Positions 57,807-64,000 of a stretch of 64,000 nucleotides of DNA are shown here, in pieces (the stretch's first letter is position 1; each line of letters begins with the position of its first letter). The DNA is taken from assembly GCA_031761405.1 (NCBI GenBank), contig JASEVX010000003.1, forward strand, positions 17,632,489 to 17,696,488. The letters run 5' to 3'. Source of the DNA: Serripes groenlandicus. Lineage: Eukaryota > Mollusca > Bivalvia > Cardiida > Cardiidae. Below the pieces are notes generated by a model, which saw only the letters and a program-made list of their open reading frames with translations, searched no databases and was not told where the DNA came from. The position numbers were made by a program, and so were the translations under genes.

Positions 57807-60800
57807 TTTATGAGTTCTCATAAAATACATTTAAAAATAAATGAATTACGAAGCTGAAAATACATGAATGGATTTAAAATAATGAATGTATTTAAAAAAA
57901 ATAATGAATGGATTTAAAATAATGAATGGATTTAAAAAAAATAATGAATGGATTTAAAATAATGAATGGATTTAAAAAAAATAATGAATGGATTTAAAAT
58001 AATGAATGGATTTAAAATAATGAATGAATTAACAAAATAAAAGGAATACTACTGTAAATAGATTAAAAACTTAGTATACTAAATCCATATTATACAGTAA
58101 CTTATATGGTGAAGTAAACTGTTTTAAATGCCCACCTTTCCAAGACTTTGTGGTCCTTTACTCACTGCTAGAACAATCAACGTCCAGCCCAGTATAAGAC
58201 AAACATACAGATGAATTTGCACCTGTCCTAGTTCTTCAAGACCTTCCGATCGGCTAATAACTTTGTACCTAGTGTATGTATAATGAGCCGTTTCACGAGA
58301 AACCCAACATGATTGACTCTGCGTAAAGTATCGACCTAGATCAGCTATGCATTCCGCGCAGGCTCACCCGGACAGACACTTTTCTCCTTTTGTGGATTTT
58401 CTGTTTCAGGAATCATTGTTTTATCCCCCTGAGACGGAATGTGTCGGCCTGGATTAGCCTGCGCGGACTGCACAGGCTGATATGGGTCAAAACATTACGC
58501 GGAGTCCGTAATGTTAGTTTTCTAATGGAACTGCTCATATAATTGAACTGATTACTTGCAGGTTAACGCCCTTTCGAATCTCATTATAACCAGACCTTAA
58601 TTTCGCTGCAATGAAACGCTCGTGCAGTTTTGATAACTGTCTATAATTGATCGTCAAAGCTTTTTCTTTGCGTCAGCCAATCAAATTATTGCCTACAAAA
58701 TCGTTAAGTATCAATAGGGGAGATAACCGACATGAATAAACCAAATACGAAGAGAAAAGTGTTTTAGTCAGATTTCCGTTATATTTCAGCCACACCCTTG
58801 CAGGATTCACTTGACCTGTGATTCCTGAGTGACTTTCTTACACATCTACATCACAAAAAAATATTCTCAGGTAACTGCCTACCTTCAAGCATAAACTCTT
58901 TAGACCATTTGTGGAAGGCGAATGTCGCTAGTAACATGCACTTTGTCAATCATCGGAAATAATGAATGGTCGAGCCGGGGTACACATTGTACAGTTAAAG
59001 TGTATTTTAGTAGTTTATGATTCTCTTTATGTGGAAAACAAACCACCGTCATCTTGCATGACCTAATTACTTTAAATAGAAAATGATTTGTATAAAAACG
59101 ATGACTTTCCTTAGTTAAGATTCATGGATTAATTTTTTCTAAAAGTGTTAATTGAATTACCAAATCAACGGCCATTGTGGTCTATTCGATGTTAACAAAA
59201 GAGCAATTCCCTTACATGCAAATTTGTTTTTATTTACGTTGAGTTGGTCATCTCAAATTGGGGGCAGTTTATTTGAACGCAAACATATCAACAGAGTACT
59301 TCTATAAAACAGAGCAGCTCAAAAGCAATACTCAGTTTACAACACTACTGCTACTATGCAGATCCAGACCAACCTGCGCATTAGGACGAAATCGTTACGG
59401 TTCCAGTACTTGTTCCGGGATAAACTTCAAGCAGTGACTCATTTGTTTTTAATTAAGTAAACATCGCGATGCAAATACTCGTACCAAGATGTCGAAATTG
59501 TATTCTAAATAAATAACCTACTGAATAGGTGTTTCTTTAACAGCAACAAAAATGAAATACTTACTCCCAGAATTCATAAGCCGCTGACTGTGTCGTGAAG
59601 CGTCCATCAAAGTGGGTTGTCTCGTTAGCGTTTGTTATTTTACCACCACTACTGTTATCGGCCGCCGATACTTCAGAATCAGGCCTGGCAAATTCTAGTA
59701 AAGTGAGATTGAGCTTTAAAATTAAGCACGCTTTCCAACTCTCATTTTAAAATCTTATCAAAAATTTCAAACAGCAAATACATAGATCGTCTGTCGACTA
59801 TTTAAAAAAGTATAAAAGAGCCGTTCCACGAGAAAACAAACATTATGGACTTAGCGTAATGTATCGATCAGATCAGCCTGCGCAGTCCGCGCAGGCTCAT
59901 CCGGCCCGACACATTCCATTTGAGGGGGGTAGAGGTATAGAATAATGATTCCTGAAACAGAAAATCCACAAGAGGCAAAAAGTGTCTGTTTTGGTGAGTC
60001 TACGCGGGTCGATACTTTACGCAGAGTCCACACTGTTGGTGTTCTCGTAATTCGGCTCAAAGTCACTTGGCGTGAATACAATGTGTATTTATCGAAAATC
60101 GGATTCGATCTCCGTGCGCAGCGGTCATGGTCAATATCCCTTTACAATCATAACAATATCCTAGCATATTCATTATAAGAAACCCCTGTGATATAACTAA
60201 AAGCGGCGAGAACAATTAATTAACAAATAATTATTTGTTAACTTGACGTGGATTTAGAGTAACGAATGCAGGACTGAAAATAATCCAGATTACCACTCAG
60301 TTGTTCGTATTCCATGAAGCAAACTTGTACATTTTTCCATGTTCATATAGTTATACCATTGAAAATGAGACGTAACACCATAAAGAAAAGAGCCGTTAAA
60401 ATGAAACATAAAACCATAAAGAAAAGAGCCGTTAAAATGAAACATTTCTGTAATTGTGTTGATTCGCTATGTAAATCAATATCCATTTGGATCCTTATGC
60501 ATGTCTTTTTCAACACTTGTAATATATACGCTAAGTTGGATTCTACTGGAGCACCAAATAATTAACCCAGACACGTGCGTATATTTTTACCTGTACAGTT
60601 GTGCGTGTTCCAGGAGTTTGTACATGTTGTCCACGGTAAAACAAGGGAGAACGAGGCATAGAAATAATACGTTGCCCAGCTAACGATCAACGTGCCATTC
60701 CACGTCACGAGAAATGATATACACACCTGTAGAAATCCAAGACCTAGGAAAGGGGAAGAATAGTAGTAGTTTTGTGTTATTAAGATCACACACTGTACAT

Positions 60801-61364
60801 TCAACAGTAATATAAATAGTCATTTAACTTTTGCTTAATTTATGTTTGATATTCTTACATTTTAAACTTTTTTCTTCTGTTATTCGTGTACGCTTATATT
60901 ATATTTGTCGCCATAATCATACATATACTAACTATATGCATTTTTTAGCGATTTTTACCAATAAACTTTGAAACTTTAATATCTTTACATAACTAATTTG
61001 TTTAAATAGATTATATTATTATTATGTATAACCAAGCCATATGAGTGGCATATGAGTCACAATTACCTTCAGCAACATTTTTCGTACATAATCAGTGCAG
61101 GGTAGCCAGTTGCCTGGAAGAATGCTGTGTGGAGCACTGGCGATGTGGTATAAAGGAGAAAAAGCTTTGTTGAAAACGGCGTTTAAATCCAACGATAAAG
61201 GTCCATTGTAATCCTTACCCTGTAGTAAAGGACAAAACTTGAAAGCTAGTCCCGCACTCTGCCCAGAGAATTGTCCGAGACAAACTTCCAAATAGTAGAG
61301 AGGTCCGCCTGCTGTTATAAGGAAGAAGAAAAACGGAATCAGGAAAGCTCCGCCACCATTTCGA
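41385..61364 (-). CDS. SLC6 family sodium-coupled transporter, 13 exons, 5' end outside the window
   Basis: Predicted Na+-coupled neurotransmitter or neutral amino-acid symporter of the plasma membrane. The in-window CDS is 1687 nt (561 residues plus stop TGA at 41385-41387), from just after TM1 to the C-terminus. Full family members have 600-650 residues, so about 60-90 N-terminal residues with TM1 lie beyond 64000. Hallmarks in order: [12 protein letters not shown] (TM1/TM2), [13 protein letters not shown] (EL2 disulphide cysteines), SLGPSWGG in TM6, [16 protein letters not shown] (EL4), FDSQFAAFET (TM8, Na2 Asp-Ser kept). All 12 internal junctions are GT-AG and phase-consistent, with no stop. 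The TM6 'Sx[13 protein letters not shown]' style recalls the glycine transporter/ATB0+ group, but the substrate is uncertain. Odd: TM2 Tyr is Phe, and the TM7 Asn shared by the Na1 and Cl sites is Cys. Confidence 0.93.
41714..41744. mobile_element. End fragment of the 'gagccgtcccgcgag' MITE
   Basis: 'ataatgttgattttctcgcg' then 'ggacggctcat': only one terminal repeat is left. Confidence 0.75.
42120..42290 (-). CDS. SLC6 exon (end of TM11, TM12)
   Basis: Acceptor ctttttcaag, donor atacag|gtatgg, 57 codons, phase 0 to 0. Encodes [19 protein letters not shown] and [18 protein letters not shown]. Confidence 0.94.
42714..42977. mobile_element. 'gagccgtcccgcgag' MITE, orientation B
   Basis: Left 'gccgttctactagaaaacca', centre 'gatagaggtatagagtaagg' and 'aaaatccacaggagg', right 'ggttttcttgtgggacgtct'. 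In the SLC6 intron between the exons at 42120-42290 and 43562-43662. Confidence 0.87.
43398..43431. repeat. (AAAGAT)n microsatellite
   Basis: About five units, 'aaagataaagataaag'. Confidence 0.85.
43562..43662 (-). CDS. SLC6 exon (TM11)
   Basis: Acceptor taataatgtag, donor gcagtc|gtaagt, phase 1 to 0. Encodes [17 protein letters not shown] and [16 protein letters not shown]. Confidence 0.93.
43713..43949. mobile_element. 'gagccgtcccgcgag' MITE, orientation B, abutting the satellite
   Basis: Left 'gagacgtcccgcgagaaaac', right 'ctcgtgggacggctcatatt'. The 53-bp satellite starts immediately after its right end. Confidence 0.87.
43950..46440. repeat. 53-bp satellite, 47 units, inside an SLC6 intron
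   Basis: 2491 bp, exactly 47 x 53. The unit opens 'gggagcggtcattagagaaa' and closes 'agatagaagtcctgt'. Units are nearly identical. The commonest variation is T/A (once G) in 'aagTcctg', plus rare single changes. The array fills most of a 3.1-kb intron. Confidence 0.97.
46441..46762 (+). mobile_element. Meta-type SINE, preceded by a second SINE tail
   Basis: 46441-46490 resembles a SINE tail ('gtgatatgacttaaa ... caacattaag'). From about 46510 comes a tRNA-like B box ('gggtcgaaccctgg'), the body 'ggtagccagttacctttg', and the tail 'gaaaacgacattaaac...caatcaatc'. It ends within about 4 bp of the donor of the SLC6 TM10 exon. Confidence 0.72.
46766..46865 (-). CDS. SLC6 exon (TM10)
   Basis: Acceptor tcgtttcag, donor ctatg|gtaaag, phase 0 to 1. 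Encodes [20 protein letters not shown] and [11 protein letters not shown]. The intron continues at once into a SINE tail. Confidence 0.94.
47236..47330 (-). repeat. 3' end of a (CTTA)n-tailed retroposon
   Basis: 'gtaagtaagtaagtaagtaa' then 'atattttattagagtgacat'. The same end occurs in plus orientation at 50740-50940 and in minus orientation at 52864-52990. Confidence 0.6.
47331..48034 (-). other. SLC6 intron sequence with a TTAA MITE half
   Basis: 47680-47744 is a right half of the TTAA MITE ('gatcgtctgctgc ... tgtatgtgggtaagagttaa'). The rest is unremarkable. Confidence 0.55.
48035..48172. mobile_element. 'gagccgtcccgcgag' MITE, orientation A, half copy
   Basis: 'gtgagctgtcccgcgagaaa' to 'ttttctgtttcaggagtcat'; the right half is missing. 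Confidence 0.82.
48294..48563. mobile_element. 'gagccgtcccgcgag' MITE, orientation B
   Basis: 'tgagctgtcacgcgagaaaa' to 'tctcgcgggattgctcatat', with the inner mirrored 'gcgcagtccgcgcag' type arms. Confidence 0.87.
48715..48943. mobile_element. TTAA MITE copy
   Basis: 'ttaactctttcctcatatcg' on the left, 'cttctgctgaag ... taggaaagggttaa' on the right. The right end lies about 50 bp from the SLC6 exon at 48993. Confidence 0.72.
48993..49124 (-). CDS. SLC6 exon (end of TM8, IL4, TM9)
   Basis: Acceptor taattttcag, donor ctgaat|gtaagt, 44 codons, phase 0 to 0. Encodes [20 protein letters not shown] and [18 protein letters not shown]. Confidence 0.94.
49269..49530. mobile_element. 'gagccgtcccgcgag' MITE, orientation A
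   Basis: 'tgagcccgtcccgcgtgtaa' to 'ttcctcgttgagcggttcat'. Confidence 0.85.
49531..50075 (-). other. SLC6 intron remainder, no feature
   Basis: AT-rich, no repeat recognised. The 83-codon plus-strand frame here looks random. Confidence 0.5.
50076..50188 (-). CDS. SLC6 exon (EL4, TM8)
   Basis: Acceptor ttgtttaag, donor agccag|gtaagt, phase 1 to 0. Encodes [20 protein letters not shown] and [12 protein letters not shown]. Confidence 0.95.
50740..50940 (+). repeat. Retroposon 3' end with a long (ACTT)n tail
   Basis: 'acatgtcactataaaaaaat' followed by about 25 degenerate 'actt' units. Mirror of 47236-47330. Confidence 0.65.
50985..51112 (-). CDS. SLC6 exon (TM7)
   Basis: Acceptor ttccaacag, donor tctg|gtaagc, phase 2 to 1. 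Encodes [17 protein letters not shown] and [15 protein letters not shown]. Aligned from ASYNKF, the position normally Asn is Cys. Confidence 0.93.
51669..51772 (-). CDS. SLC6 exon (TM6)
   Basis: Acceptor attcaccag, donor ttcgg|gtaaat, phase 0 to 2. Encodes [19 protein letters not shown] and [11 protein letters not shown]. The Gln and Ser chloride ligands of TM6 are present. Confidence 0.95.
51861..52074. mobile_element. 214-bp MITE with TTAA ends and a central hairpin core, copy 1
   Basis: Ends 'ttaactctttcacgcgcc' and 'ggtgctgaaagggttaa'. The core, about 51898-51970, folds nearly perfectly: 'caaacaat' / 'attgtttg', 'cagatt' / 'aatctg', 'caggtgag' / 'ctcacctg', 'cagctcgt' / 'acgagctg'. Confidence 0.87.
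52105..52863. mobile_element. 759-bp non-autonomous DNA transposon with ~80-bp inverted ends
   Basis: Left 'catcgtcggacatcctcggt' and right (reverse complement) 'caccgtcggacaccctcggt'; similarity continues about 80 bp ('ccaacatcataccgtg'). 'agtaagtat' flanks both ends (52096-52104, 52864-52872), although the right copy is also part of a (gtaa)n tract. No coding frame. It carries the tRNA-like block below. Confidence 0.75.
52430..52506 (-). repeat. tRNA-like sequence inside the 759-bp transposon
   Basis: Minus strand: 'ggttagctaagttggtaga' (A box) and 'cgggttcgagccctgg' (B box). The acceptor arms pair poorly, so it is a SINE head or tRNA relic. Confidence 0.55.
52864..52990 (-). repeat. (CTTA)n-tailed retroposon 3' end
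   Basis: 'gtaagtatgtaagtaagtta' then 'cgtttattattgtgacttgt', similar to 47236-47330. Confidence 0.55.
53375..53535. mobile_element. 161-bp foldback palindrome
   Basis: 'gtttaataaacattgttgtc' at the left and 'aaaacaatgtttattaaac' at the right. The arms meet at 'gtgcgccatagcgcac'. It forms a nearly complete hairpin and is the left margin of the tandem duplication that follows. Confidence 0.85.
54552..55026 (+). pseudogene. Harbinger transposase, N-terminal part, frameshifted and truncated
   Basis: ATG 54552 opens [20 protein letters not shown]. After a frameshift near 54685 the frame used from 54689 gives [20 protein letters not shown], then [40 protein letters not shown] and [12 protein letters not shown], the N-terminal helix-rich part of PIF/Harbinger nucleases. 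Homology stops at about 55026. The whole DDE catalytic domain is missing, so this copy cannot transpose itself. Confidence 0.85.
55027..55230 (-). pseudogene. Harbinger accessory (DNA-binding) protein, N-terminal part
   Basis: Minus-strand ATG 55230-55228 reads [12 protein letters not shown] into a G-run (55181-55206). In the frame one base off, it continues [40 protein letters not shown], a basic-then-acidic disordered leader with a likely nuclear signal. Family knowledge: Harbinger elements carry a second Myb/SANT- or MADF-like gene, often on the opposite strand. Its DNA-binding domain is absent. The G-run length, possibly an assembly slip, decides the frame. Confidence 0.6.
56582..56716 (-). 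CDS. SLC6 exon (TM5, EL3)
   Basis: Acceptor ccaatcacag, donor gtgcag|gtgaga, 45 codons, phase 0 to 0. Encodes [20 protein letters not shown] and [19 protein letters not shown]. Confidence 0.95.
56895..57161. mobile_element. 'gagccgtcccgcgag' MITE, orientation A
   Basis: 'tgaaccgttccacgagaaaa' to 'tctcttggaacggctcatat'. Confidence 0.87.
57447..57660. mobile_element. 214-bp MITE with TTAA ends and a central hairpin core, copy 2
   Basis: Ends 'ttaactctttcagcgcc' and 'ggcgctgaaagagttaa' (perfect 17-bp inverted repeat). Same core as 51861-52074, same length. Confidence 0.9.
57776..57803. repeat. (AT)n microsatellite
   Basis: About 13 AT units. Confidence 0.95.
57838..58035. repeat. ~20-bp AT-rich tandem repeat
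   Basis: 'aataatgaatggatttaaaa' repeated about nine times with A-run length changes. Confidence 0.9.
58136..58268 (-). CDS. SLC6 exon (TM4)
   Basis: Acceptor catacactag, donor gaaag|gtgggc, phase 2 to 0. Encodes [14 protein letters not shown]...[23 protein letters not shown]. Confidence 0.93.
58284..58541. mobile_element. 'gagccgtcccgcgag' MITE, orientation A
   Basis: 'tgagccgtttcacgagaaac' to 'ttctaatggaactgctcata'. Confidence 0.86.
58542..59564 (-). other. SLC6 intron sequence, no feature
   Basis: About 1 kb of AT-rich sequence. I see no repeat family, RNA or coding frame. Confidence 0.5.
59565..59694 (-). CDS. SLC6 exon (extracellular loop 2)
   Basis: Acceptor ctttactag, donor ggga|gtaagt, phase 1 to 2. 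Hydrophilic, with NSS and NET glycosylation sequons, ending SAAYEFWE, the usual entry to TM4. Confidence 0.92.
59818..60060. mobile_element. 'gagccgtcccgcgag' MITE, orientation B, shortened
   Basis: 'agagccgttccacgagaaaa' to 'gttctcgtaattcggctca'. The right arm lacks part of the inner palindrome. Confidence 0.84.
60373..60445. repeat. 33-bp direct duplication
   Basis: 'cataaagaaaagagccgtta' + 'aaatgaaaca' is present twice in a row, in an SLC6 intron. Confidence 0.85.
60591..60743 (-). CDS. SLC6 exon (TM3, start of EL2)
   Basis: Acceptor cctttcctag, donor acag|gtaaaa, phase 1 to 1. Encodes [15 protein letters not shown]...[10 protein letters not shown]...[15 protein letters not shown], with the conserved EL2 cysteines and an NCT glycosylation sequon. 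Confidence 0.95.
60744..61218 (-). other. SLC6 intron, no feature
   Basis: AT-rich. The stretch 61088-61190 contains SINE-like words ('ggtagccagttgcctgg', 'gaaaacggcgtttaaatcc'), so it may hold a decayed SINE in plus orientation. Confidence 0.5.
61219..61364 (-). CDS. SLC6 exon (end of TM1 loop, TM2, IL1)
   Basis: Acceptor gtattttcag, donor cagg|gtaagg. Encodes [11 protein letters not shown]...[17 protein letters not shown]. The first base completes a Tyr codon begun in an exon beyond the window, and it ends one base into a codon. A MITE begins about 22 bp upstream of the acceptor. Confidence 0.93.
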
Positions 61365-61385
61365 CTGAAAATACAAAATATCAGG

Positions 61386-61592
61386 CATAGAAACGCTTTC
61401 TGAAACATATGCAGCAGACAATGTTTGAAAATATTGTGGCAAAAGTAGAATTATTTATAATGAGCAATTTCCTCTTTTGACACAATGATTTCAACCTAAT
61501 TCAATTATAATCATTTGGTTTCAAGATATTTTCTATATTTGTGCCACGACTCTTTCAAAGTTGTCCGCCGCATATTTGTTGTATGTTGGACA
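61386..61592. mobile_element. TTAA MITE copy next to an SLC6 acceptor
   Basis: 'aacgctttctgaaacatatg' and 'cagcagac' on the left, palindromic centre 'aatgagcaatttcctctttt', right part 'gttgtccgccgcat ... tgtatgttgga'. The ends are degenerate. Confidence 0.65.
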
Positions 61593-61594
61593 AC

Positions 61595-61975
61595 CTTGTC
61601 AGATCACATCTATATGGATCTCTGTATGGTCTGCTATCAATAAATAGGAAGTAATTATGCTTGAGAACAAACAACATCGCGCAACAAAAGTAATTCCTAC
61701 ACTAACGAATGTCACATACCAGGAAAGACTAAAACAACTAGGGCTACTGACCCTTCAGTTCAGACGATGCAGAGTCGACATGGTGTAAACATACACAATT
61801 TTAAAAAGTATCGATAACTTAGATCATCAACAAACTATTCCCTTGTAACCACAACAATACAAGAGGATACATATATTAAATGTACAAAATACACTGTCGT
61901 CTTTATGCAAGAAAGTACTTCTTGTCCCAGAGGAAAACACTGCAAAAGCATGCTGTAGAGATGAATTTTAAAAAG
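61595..61975 (+). pseudogene. LINE reverse-transcriptase C-terminal relic
   Basis: 'gtcagatcacatctatatgg' reads LVRSHLYGSLYG. From ATG 61657 the frame gives ENKQHRATKVIPTLTNVTYQ, ERLKQLGLLTLQFRRCRVDM then stop, matching the 'QRRATK - YEERLKxLGLxxLxxRRxRGDM' signature at the end of Jockey/CR1-type RTs. Later frames (DNLDHQQTIPL, KVLLVPEENTAKAC) are broken. Only this 3' piece is present. Confidence 0.75.
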
Positions 61976-62026
61976 ATAATAATTCAAACTATGGTGCAAT
62001 ATTCAACTTAAACAGTAATTCATTTA

Positions 62027-62252
62027 TTAACCCTTTCCCTCATACGACAATTCTGCAGCAGACGACTTTGAACATGTTTTGTCAAAAAATAGAAAATCTC
62101 CATAATTGAATGGATAACCTATGACAAAGAGTGGAAAACATTGTGGCAAAATGAGACATTGCAGGTTTTGTGCAATTTCTTCTTTTGTCACTATGTTTTC
62201 AAAAAGCTATATGCTGCAGAGGCGTCAGAAAGCGTCTATATGAGGGAAAGGG
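62027..62252. mobile_element. TTAA MITE copy, well preserved
   Basis: 'ttaaccctttccctcatacg' and 'gcagcagacgac' on the left, 'gctgcagaggcgtcagaaag' and 'tatgagggaaaggg' on the right. Confidence 0.78.
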
Positions 62253-62324
62253 ATAGATATACTTAAACGTCGAAACGTCTTTAAAATTCAAAAACTAGTC
62301 TTTAATGAATCCGTTTATACATCG

Positions 62325-62567
62325 AGGGCTTGGCGTGAAACGGTTGTAACTAAAAACCTATTTTGAAAACCCTTGTTTAAGGGCAATTTTGACCCCTTTG
62401 TAAACAATACCAATTTAGATGCCATTGCTCAGAACGAGCAATGGCACCTAAATTTCCATTGTTTACCAAGAAAAATGAGTTAACGCTTATAAAGACTTTA
62501 TGGCGAGGTGATAAACCTTGGTAAAAAAAATAGCAATTTTAGTTACAACCGTTTCACACCAAGCCCT
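62325..62567. mobile_element. 243-bp MITE with 'agggcttgg' ends and a hairpin core
   Basis: 'agggcttggcgtgaaacggt' at the left and 'accgtttcacaccaagccct' at the right; inverted similarity about 31 bp. The core 'gtaaacaat' / 'attgtttac', 'aatttag' / 'ctaaatt', 'tgccattgctc' / 'gagcaatggca' resembles the core of the 214-bp MITEs. Confidence 0.87.
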
Positions 62568-62631
62568 TCACATGTAGCAGAAGGTCAGGATGTGTTGAAT
62601 AGTAGTATTCACGAAGGTCTAAATATAATTA

Positions 62632-62935
62632 GCCGAGCCCCGGTAACTTAGTCGGTAGCGACGCGGGCTGTCAATCCAGGGGTTGTGAGTTCGAATCCCG
62701 GCTCGGCCAACTTTCTTTCCGACGATTGACAAAAGTCAAGCGACATGCGTCATTCGTCTTCCACCAATGGACTAAGTCCATGTGGAAAAGCAGCCAGTTG
62801 CTTGGGAAGATTGTTGTGAGGAGTACTGGTGTGAGAAAAACCAGGAAATGCATGAGTAGGTGAACTGGCCGCCGTGATATAACTGAGAAATTGTTAAAAA
62901 CGGCGTTAAACCCCAATCAATCAATTAATTTAAAT
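62632..62935 (+). mobile_element. Meta-type SINE with tRNA-Asp-like head
   Basis: The tRNA-like head 62631-62708 has 'cttagtcggtagcgac' (A box), anticodon-loop-like 'ctgtcaa' (GTC) and 'gagttcgaatccc' (B box). The body includes 'gcagccagttgcttgggaag' and 'gtactggtgtgagaaaaacc', and the tail 'gaactggccgccgtgatata', 'aaacggcgttaaacccc', (aatc)n. The head's anticodon stem is imperfect, so it is a SINE rather than a tRNA gene. Confidence 0.85.
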
Positions 62936-63330
62936 ACAATTGAACTCCGTGCATACACATGGTGAAATGGCCATGTGATATAAGCCTTAATGTAATTGTA
63001 TGCATTATACATTTTGTATCGTTAAACTACGCAGTAGTTGCGCTCCTGGAAAACCAACAATAGGGCATTTGCAGACAGTAAAGACCCAGATTAGCATGCG
63101 AATGTATGTAGTCATAATATTAATAAGGCAGCTTCCATAATAATTCACATTTGCTTTTATACGTCGCTTACAGCGGGATAAGAGTGAATGCCTAAAACAG
63201 GTGATCCGCGTAAGGCGATTTGGGGTCTTATTGACTATCCGAATCGGGATCATATAAAGAGGGTAAATTAGCGCATAACTAACAGGGCTTAAGTTCTTCA
63301 TTTTTATAGAAAGACGAATCTATGAATATA
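62936..63330. other. Spacer with nothing recognised
   Basis: Presumed 5' intron of the SLC6 gene. No gene or repeat is identified. I looked for the missing TM1 exon (GNVWRFPY-type) here and up to 64000 and did not find it. Confidence 0.5.
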
Positions 63331-63567
63331 TGAGTCCCACGAGAAAACGAACATTGTGGACTCTGCGTAAAGTATCGACCCGGATCAGCTTAAGCATGCC
63401 ACGCAGGCTTACCTGGACCGACACTGTTCGTATCCTGTGGATTTTCTGTTTCAGGAATAACTACTGTATACACCTATCCCACTAAGACGGAATGTGTCGG
63501 CCGGATCAGTCTGCGCGGACAGCGCAGGCTGATCTGGTCGATACATTACGCAGATGTCTATCGCCGC
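63331..63567. mobile_element. 'gagccgtcccgcgag' MITE, orientation A, right end lost
   Basis: 'tgagtcccacgagaaaacga' to 'cgatacattacgcagatg'. The right terminal repeat is replaced by the start of the next copy. Confidence 0.83.
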
Positions 63568-63804
63568 AGCCTCACGAGAAAACGAACATTGTGGACTCTG
63601 CGTAAAGTATCGGCCCGGATCAGCCTAAGCATGCCAAAAAGGCTAAACCGGACGAACTCTTTTCGCTTCCTGCGGATTTTCCGTTTCAGGAATTACTACT
63701 CTACACCACTATCCCCCTGGGACGGAATGTGTCGGCCCGGCTGATCTTGGTCGATACATTACGCAGAGTCCATAATGTTGGTTTTCTCGCGGGACGGCTC
63801 ATAT
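63568..63804. mobile_element. 'gagccgtcccgcgag' MITE, orientation A, head-to-tail with the previous copy
   Basis: 'agcctcacgagaaaacgaac' to 'ttctcgcgggacggctcata'. Confidence 0.86.
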
Positions 63805-64000
63805 GACCAATCACAGGTGATGATAACGGTTGCATGGATTTAATGGGATCAGTGATAGACCATAGATACGCGATCCGACGTCTAAGTGACAAATACGTAA
63901 TGAGTTTACCATCCGAGGCTGTATGTGTAGCTTTTTTAGTGCTTGATTTCCAAGCATATGACTAGAGATTTTCCTTGTAATAAGAGGTTTTTTTAAATAA

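Noticed and set aside
62631..62708. Functional tRNA-Asp gene
   Set aside because: A and B boxes and a GTC loop are present, but the anticodon stem mispairs and a SINE body and tail follow directly.

Overview
The window is eukaryotic, AT-rich and dominated by repeats. It looks like a bivalve mollusc. The reasons are a Meta-type tRNA-SINE with a 3' end of the form 'aacggcgttaaa(c/t)ccaa(t/a)caa', the 'ttttagctcacc ... ggccctcttgttt' repeat common in bivalve genomes, many palindromic MITEs, and the mix of Ngaro-like, hAT, Harbinger and LINE remnants. I do not assign a species. Only one ordinary host gene is recognisable.

Layout. (1) 25-5632: a nearly intact Ngaro-like tyrosine-recombinase retrotransposon with split direct repeats (A1 - ORFs - B1-A2 - B2), gag, RT-RNase H and tyrosine recombinase. 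Two phase-compatible GT-AG introns can be read in it (515-641 in gag, well supported; 3788-3904 between pol and recombinase, tentative). (2) 5.6-15.6 kb: no gene. It holds a 170-bp satellite built from a MITE end, three diverged tandem copies of a 1.3-2.1 kb segment carrying a tRNA-like sequence, and further tandem repeats. (3) 16.2-18.3 kb: decayed gene of a zinc-finger plus 'FNRRR-GE' family (Crypton-like by inference), split by a bivalve repeat. (4) 18.4-27.6 kb: stacked tandem repeats (162-bp, 135-bp, ~520-bp and 29-bp units) and a 1.6-kb CT/GT microsatellite. (5) 31046-35767: a hAT element with an intron-containing, nonsense-broken ZMYM1/DUF4371-type transposase gene. (6) 39011-39210: assembly gap. 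(7) 41385-61364, minus strand: an SLC6 neurotransmitter/amino-acid transporter gene in 13 exons (end of TM1 through the stop). Its first exon(s) lie beyond the right edge.

The SLC6 exons were rebuilt by splice phase, and every junction is GT-AG and in frame. The introns are packed with at least 12 copies of one MITE family (absent from the first 39 kb), a 47-unit 53-bp satellite, SINEs, a Harbinger transposon with TTA target duplication, foldback elements and two MITE types sharing an internal hairpin core. Two insertions end within about 25 bp of SLC6 splice sites. The predicted transporter has lost two expected ion ligands (a Tyr to Phe in TM2 and an Asn to Cys in TM7).

The points most worth following are the intron-bearing retrotransposon with a repeat-rich, ~155-residue insertion inside RNase H, the hairpin core shared by two MITE families, and the ion-site substitutions in SLC6.
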